Positions 60,515 to 64,000 of a stretch of 64,000 nt of DNA are shown piece by piece; the first letter of the stretch is position 1; every line of letters starts with the position of its first letter. The notes under the pieces were generated by a model. The model saw only the letters and a program-made list of their open reading frames with translations. It made no database searches and was not told the origin of the DNA. This DNA comes from Hamadaea sp. (GTDB lineage: Bacteria; Actinomycetota; Actinomycetes; Mycobacteriales; Micromonosporaceae). The stretch is from NCBI RefSeq assembly GCF_013362815.1, contig NZ_JABFVK010000023.1:40465-104464 (forward strand). The letters are read 5' to 3'. A program made the position numbers and the translations under genes.

Positions 60515-60969
60515 GACAGGACCGCCAGATGGGTCGCGCGGGCGGCCGCGATCTCGCCGAGCAGGGTGGCCCGAGCGGGCGTGGTCGCCAGGCAGGCGTC
60601 GTATGCGGTCTTCGCCGCCGTCGTCTCGGCCCGCTTCAGATCGGCCACCGAAGCGGCCGTCGTCGTCGAGGAGGGCGTCGCCGTCGGAGAGGGCGGGCTG
60701 ATCATGGCGGTCAACGCGGTGAGATGCGCCTCGTGGGTCGCCCGGATCGGCTGAAGCTTGGCGGCGCTCTGCGCGTCGGCCGCAATGACCTGGTCGTACG
60801 CCGTCAGCAGCGCGCGCGTCTCGGTGAGCAGGCCCAGCAGCGGGTCCGGATCGGGCTCGGGCGCGGCGAGCAGGTCACACCCGGCCAGCACGCCGGCCGC
60901 CCCGACCGCCGCCAGTGCCCTGAGCAGGTCACGGCGAGTCGTCGCGACCGTCCCGTCCGGTGTACGCAT
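60511..60969 (-). CDS. Tat-type lipoprotein, ferritin-like
   Basis: The 152-residue protein starts with a twin-arginine motif (TTRRDLLRALAAVG) and a lipobox LAGC (Cys31), so it is probably a Tat-exported lipoprotein. The mature part is four helices, including ETRALLTAYDQVIAADAQSA and RATHEAHLTALTAM, with regular Glu/His spacing like the ferritin-like protein encoded next in the operon. The function is unknown; a joint role with the cytosolic DUF4439 protein is inferred. A start at 61032 would add 21 residues. Confidence 0.75.
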   Translation of the reverse strand: MRTPDGTVATTRRDLLRALAAVGAAGVLAGCDLLAAPEPDPDPLLGLLTETRALLTAYDQVIAADAQSAAKLQPIRATHEAHLTALTAMISPPSPTATPSSTTTAASVADLKRAETTAAKTAYDACLATTPARATLLGEIAAARATHLAVLS

Positions 60970-61052
60970 CTGGACAAGTGAACACGATCGGATCCAGTGC
61001 GCCAAGCGCGCCGGGCGGGCGCGCCGATTCACGCTCGGTAGTCGAGGCGCGT

Positions 61053-61058
61053 TACGCT
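61053..61058 (+). promoter_or_regulatory. rimP -10 candidate TACGCT
   Basis: TACGCT lies 91 bases before the rimP ATG in the 180-bp gap to the divergent lipoprotein gene. No good -35 is seen. It is the best TAnnnT box in the gap; the resulting leader would be about 80 bases. Confidence 0.35.
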
Positions 61059-61148
61059 CTGCGCAGCCGTATTCCGCGCGCGCCGAAGCCGCCGACTGAC
61101 GTTCAACCGCTCAGCCAGGCGCAAGATCTTCCAGGAAGGGGTCCGCTC

Positions 61149-61820
61149 ATGGCACAGCGTAGCCGCCGGAGCGCGCCCCCGAGCGTCCCGGCCGTCCCGC
61201 GTCGTTCCCCGGCTCAGCTGACGGAGACCCGTGACCGCGTACGCGATCTGATCGAACCGGTGCTCGCCAAGGCCGGCTACGACCTCGAAGATCTGGGCGT
61301 ACGCCAAGTCGGCCGGCGCTATCAGCTCCGGGTGACGGTGGACGGCGACGGCGGAGTGACCTTGGACACCATCGCCGAGCTGTCCCGGGCGGTGGCCGAC
61401 GCGCTGGACGCCGCCGAGGAGTCCGGCGAGGAGATCTTCCCTGGTGAATACCAGCTGGAGGTCAGCTCGCCGGGTGTCGACCGGCCGCTGACCCTGCCCC
61501 GGCACTGGCGGCGCTCGGTCGGCCGGCTCGTGGCGGTGAAGGTGCAGGGCGACCCAACCGCGTCGGATTCCGCGCAGAAGACCGATAGGCAGGTGACCGG
61601 CCGGGTCTTGGCGGCGGACGAGACGAGCGTCACGCTGGAGCTCGCCGAGAAGAAGACGGTCATCAAGCAGACGTACGCACTCGACCGGCTGGGCCCGGGC
61701 CGGGTGCAGATCGAGTTCAACCGGCTTGACGAGATCTCCGACGAGGACTTGGAAGAGATCGCCGACAGTGACGACGGGGTTGACGAAGACTTAGACGAAG
61801 AAGACGTGGAGGAGCAGTGA
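61149..61820 (+). CDS. rimP: Ribosome maturation factor RimP
   Basis: RimP assists assembly of the 30S subunit. The 223-residue protein has the N-terminal alpha/beta domain with [19 protein letters not shown] and [20 protein letters not shown], followed by [16 protein letters not shown], and a C-terminal SH3-like domain. An N-terminal basic extension ([11 protein letters not shown]) and a C-terminal Asp/Glu-rich tail ([12 protein letters not shown]) are longer than in E. coli RimP. The ATG has an AGGAAGGGG site. It starts the rimP-nusA-ylxR-infB operon; its stop overlaps nusA as GTGA. Confidence 0.96.
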   Translation: MAQRSRRSAPPSVPAVPRRSPAQLTETRDRVRDLIEPVLAKAGYDLEDLGVRQVGRRYQLRVTVDGDGGVTLDTIAELSRAVADALDAAEESGEEIFPGEYQLEVSSPGVDRPLTLPRHWRRSVGRLVAVKVQGDPTASDSAQKTDRQVTGRVLAADETSVTLELAEKKTVIKQTYALDRLGPGRVQIEFNRLDEISDEDLEEIADSDDGVDEDLDEEDVEEQ

Positions 61821-62845
61821 ACATCGACCTGGCCGCGCTTCGTGCGCTGGAGCGAGAGCGGGAGATCCCGTTCGAGACGATTCTGGCCGCGATCGAGTCG
61901 GCGCTGCTCACCGCGTACCGGCACACTGAGGGCGCCGAGGCGCACGCACGCGTGGAGATCGACCGTAAGACCGGTGCCGCCACCGTGCTGGCCCAGGAGG
62001 TCGACGAGGAGGGCGCGATCCTGCGGGAGTGGGACGACACCCCGCACGACTTCGGCCGCATCGCCACCATGACGGCCAAGCAGGTCATCCTGCAGCGGCT
62101 CCGCGAGGCCACCGACGAGGTGCACTTCGGCGAGTACGTCAACCGGGACGGCGACCTGGTCACGGGCGTGATCCAGGCCCACGAGACCCGGTCCGAGAAG
62201 GGCATCGTCACCGTCGACCTGGGCAAGCTGGAGGCGGTCCTGCCGCAGTCCGAGCAGGTGCCGGGCGAGGTCTACCGGCACGGCGAGCGGATCCGCTGTG
62301 TCGTCGTCCACGTCGTGAAGGGTCCCCGTGGCCCGCAGGTCACCCTGTCCCGGTCGCACCCGGCGCTGGTGAAGAAGCTGTTCGCGTTGGAGGTTCCGGA
62401 GATCGCCGACGGGACGGTGGAGATCGCCGCCATCGCCCGCGAGTCCGGTCACCGCACCAAGATCGCCGTACGCTCGACCGTTCCCGGGGTCAACGCCAAG
62501 GGCGCGTGCATCGGCCCCATGGGGCAGCGCGTACGCGCGGTGATGAGCGAGCTGCACGGCGAGAAGATCGACATCATCGACTGGTCGGACGACCCGGCCG
62601 AGTTCGTGGGGAACGCCCTCTCGCCGGCGCGGGTTCTGAAGGTGGAGGTCGTCGACCTCGCCGCCCGGGCCGCCCGGGTGACGGTTCCCGGCGAGGTGCT
62701 GTCGCTGGCCATCGGGCGGGAAGGGCAGAACGCCCGGCTGGCCGCCCGGCTCACGGGGTGGCGGATCGACATCCGTTCGGACTCCCCGGAGACGGGTCAG
62801 GCGCGCCCGCCGCGCGGTCTGGATCACGAAGCCGAACCGGCCTGA
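61817..62845 (+). CDS. nusA: Transcription termination/antitermination protein NusA
   Basis: NusA binds RNA polymerase and modulates pausing, termination and antitermination. The 342-residue protein has the N-terminal domain ([20 protein letters not shown]), the S1 domain with [20 protein letters not shown], and KH domains with [20 protein letters not shown] and [19 protein letters not shown]. Gram-negative NusA has additional C-terminal acidic repeats that are missing here, as usual in actinobacteria. It starts with GTG inside the end of rimP. Confidence 0.97.
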   Translation: MNIDLAALRALEREREIPFETILAAIESALLTAYRHTEGAEAHARVEIDRKTGAATVLAQEVDEEGAILREWDDTPHDFGRIATMTAKQVILQRLREATDEVHFGEYVNRDGDLVTGVIQAHETRSEKGIVTVDLGKLEAVLPQSEQVPGEVYRHGERIRCVVVHVVKGPRGPQVTLSRSHPALVKKLFALEVPEIADGTVEIAAIARESGHRTKIAVRSTVPGVNAKGACIGPMGQRVRAVMSELHGEKIDIIDWSDDPAEFVGNALSPARVLKVEVVDLAARAARVTVPGEVLSLAIGREGQNARLAARLTGWRIDIRSDSPETGQARPPRGLDHEAEPA

Positions 62846-62866
62846 GCCTTCGGGCGGGCCTAGGGG

Positions 62867-62872
62867 TAGACT
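62867..62872 (+). promoter_or_regulatory. ylxR -10 box TAGACT (leaderless-type)
   Basis: A perfect TAGACT lies six bases before the ylxR GTG, with no ribosome site. It may be an internal promoter of the rimP-nusA-ylxR-infB operon, giving a leaderless ylxR mRNA in addition to read-through from nusA. Confidence 0.55.
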
Positions 62873-62878
62873 TCTTCG

Positions 62879-63244
62879 GTGGAACGTCGCACGGAGTCGG
62901 GCGACGTGGGTCTCACACGTGAGCGATCACGTCCCGTGCGGACCTGCGTCGGCTGTCGGCAACGGGCGGCAACCTCCGAGTTGCTGCGGTTCGTCGCGAT
63001 CGCGATCGACTCTGACCAGCCAGGATCTCCCGACATCGGGGGTTCCCGCGCGGTCCGGGTCGTGCCCGATCCGACCCGCAGGGCGCCGGGTCGGGGAGCT
63101 CATCTGCACCCTGTTCCGGCATGTCTCGCTCTGGCGGAGAAGCGCCGCGCCTTCGGGCGCGCGTTGCGAGTCGCGGGTGACTGCGACATCACCCCGCTGA
63201 GCGAGGCGATCCAAGGCGGGAAGGCCCGCCCGATCGGATCATGA
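62879..63244 (+). CDS. YlxR family (DUF448) RNA-binding protein
   Basis: The 121-residue protein belongs to the YlxR/DUF448 family found between nusA and infB. Family motifs are RPVRTCVGCRQR and GRGAHLHPVPACLALAEKRR, with ends adapted from a basic RNA-binding fold. It probably binds RNA; its action in transcription or translation is only partly understood. It starts at GTG with a perfect TAGACT -10 box six bases before it. The next gene is infB. Confidence 0.9.
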   Translation: MERRTESGDVGLTRERSRPVRTCVGCRQRAATSELLRFVAIAIDSDQPGSPDIGGSRAVRVVPDPTRRAPGRGAHLHPVPACLALAEKRRAFGRALRVAGDCDITPLSEAIQGGKARPIGS

Positions 63245-63360
63245 GGCACCCTCCGGGGCACCGCGCCTGCGGATGGATGTAGAGCAAGGTAGGACGACCG
63301 ACATGAGCACACGATGAAGTCCCTGAAATGACCAGGCTTCAAGTGCACAAGTGAGGTCGC

Positions 63361-63378
63361 TGCGGGCTGCCGCCCGCA
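63361..63378 (+). promoter_or_regulatory. Hairpin before infB start
   Basis: TGCGGGC and GCCCGCA pair with a 4-base loop, ending 22 bases before the infB GTG and 12 bases before its GAGGAG site. It may influence ribosome access, but the stem is short. Confidence 0.4.
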
Positions 63379-63400
63379 CGGCCTCGGAGTGAGGAGTGCA

Positions 63401-64000
63401 GTGGCAGGCAAGGCCCGCGTACACGAGCTCGCCAAGGAGCTCGGCGTCGAAAGCAAGATCGTGCTCGCCAAGCTCAAGGAGATGGGCGAGTTCGTGAAGT
63501 CCGCGTCGAGCACCGTGGAAGCTCCCGTCGCCCGTCGGCTGAAGGAGGTCTTCAGCCCCGGATCGGCGGCACCCAGCGGGGGTGCCCCGTCCGCGCCGAG
63601 CGCATCGGCCGCGGCGACCGCGAGCGATTCCCGGACGCCGGCGAGGCCGGCTCCGCCCCTGAAGAAGGCGGTGCCCGCTAAGCCGAAGGCCCCGGTTCCG
63701 GCGGCCAACGCGATGGGGAAGAGCGCACATGACATCGAGGTCGCGGCCGCGGAAGCGCGCGCCACGGCTCTCAAGGCCGAGCAGGAGGCTGCCGTGAAGG
63801 CGGCCCAGCAGGCGGCCCAGCAGCGGGATACCCGCCGGTCGACCGGCGGCGAAGGCCCCAAGCCCACGTTCATGCCGCCCAAGCCGGGTACGCCGGCGGC
63901 CCGTCCGGCCACGCCGGGCGGCCGTCCCGAGCGTGGCCCGGGCCAGGGCGAGCGTCCGGCCGGCGACCGCGCTCCGCGTACGCCGGGAGCACCGGGCGCG
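63401..64000 (+). CDS. infB: Translation initiation factor IF-2 (3' truncated by window)
   Basis: The first 200 codons of infB are present: [39 protein letters not shown] and LKEVFSPG are the IF-2 N-terminal domain, followed by a Pro/Ala/Gly-rich linker typical of actinomycete IF-2. The GTP-binding domain lies beyond the window end. The start is a GTG after GAGGAG, 156 bases from the ylxR stop. IF-2 binds fMet-tRNA and GTP during initiation. Confidence 0.93.
   Translation, partial: MAGKARVHELAKELGVESKIVLAKLKEMGEFVKSASSTVEAPVARRLKEVFSPGSAAPSGGAPSAPSASAAATASDSRTPARPAPPLKKAVPAKPKAPVPAANAMGKSAHDIEVAAAEARATALKAEQEAAVKAAQQAAQQRDTRRSTGGEGPKPTFMPPKPGTPAARPATPGGRPERGPGQGERPAGDRAPRTPGAPGA

Overview
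The window is high-GC DNA from an actinomycete, most likely a member of the Micromonosporaceae. Three things point there: the core gene order (rnhB-DUF2469-dprA-comM-yraN, then rpsB-tsf-pyrH-frr-cdsA-rlmN, then dxr-rip-ispG, later rimP-nusA-ylxR-infB), many GTG starts, and the frequent 'cgtacgc' word. A NamH-like UDP-MurNAc hydroxylase gene also fits a lineage with N-glycolylated muramic acid. No rRNA, tRNA, CRISPR array, transposase or phage gene was seen. No gene-free stretch exceeds 300 bases.

Layout. 1-6418: an aminotransferase fragment, an M23 peptidase, then RNase HII, DUF2469, and the reverse-strand dprA-comM-yraN operon, separated by an unusual triple 68-bp hairpin repeat. 6677-13231: translation and envelope housekeeping genes ending in an RlmN-DivIVA-like pair. 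13376-18447: DUF2631, NamH, and a divergent TetR/MMPL exporter pair with a clear operator. 18614-24481: a GNAT enzyme, dxr-rip-ispG, a PadR regulator and a DUF4081 GNAT protein. 24607-27807: an unknown membrane protein and an ABC-2 exporter. 28069-33607: a divergent set resembling the gamma-glutamylated amine (Puu-type) pathway, with an FAD oxidase facing a glutamine-synthetase-like ligase, an aldehyde dehydrogenase, an SDR and a class I amidotransferase hydrolase. 33623-39730: a P450, a second GS-like ligase, an ATP-grasp enzyme and a membrane-anchored NB-ARC/TPR STAND protein. 39912-42657: a PPOX protein, map, a VIT1/CCC1 protein and a Ddn-type protein. 42677-47167: a SsuABC/TauABC-type importer (ATPase plus cupin facing lipoprotein plus permease) and a branched-chain-type binding protein. 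47364-52360: a conservon (cvnABCD) plus an SDR. 52442-59918: an ECF sigma operon, hipBA with three phased operators, and a PadR-controlled FtsX-type ABC exporter. 59973 to the end: a ferritin-like pair, then rimP-nusA-ylxR and the start of infB.

The least ordinary content is non-coding. A 53-bp hairpin sequence recurs four times, always between convergent genes, with compensatory base changes in its flanks. A second inverted-repeat family built on TTGATCATGAAC sits at gene 3' ends and has supplied stop codons or terminal residues. A 38-bp perfect palindrome lies between the ECF sigma gene and hipBA. Two 18-22-bp palindromes exactly 42 bp apart lie between namH and tetR. Several genes have a TAnnnT -10 box 6-8 bases before the start codon, the layout of leaderless mRNAs.

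All functions are inferred from protein motifs and context read by eye. No database search or folding calculation was run.
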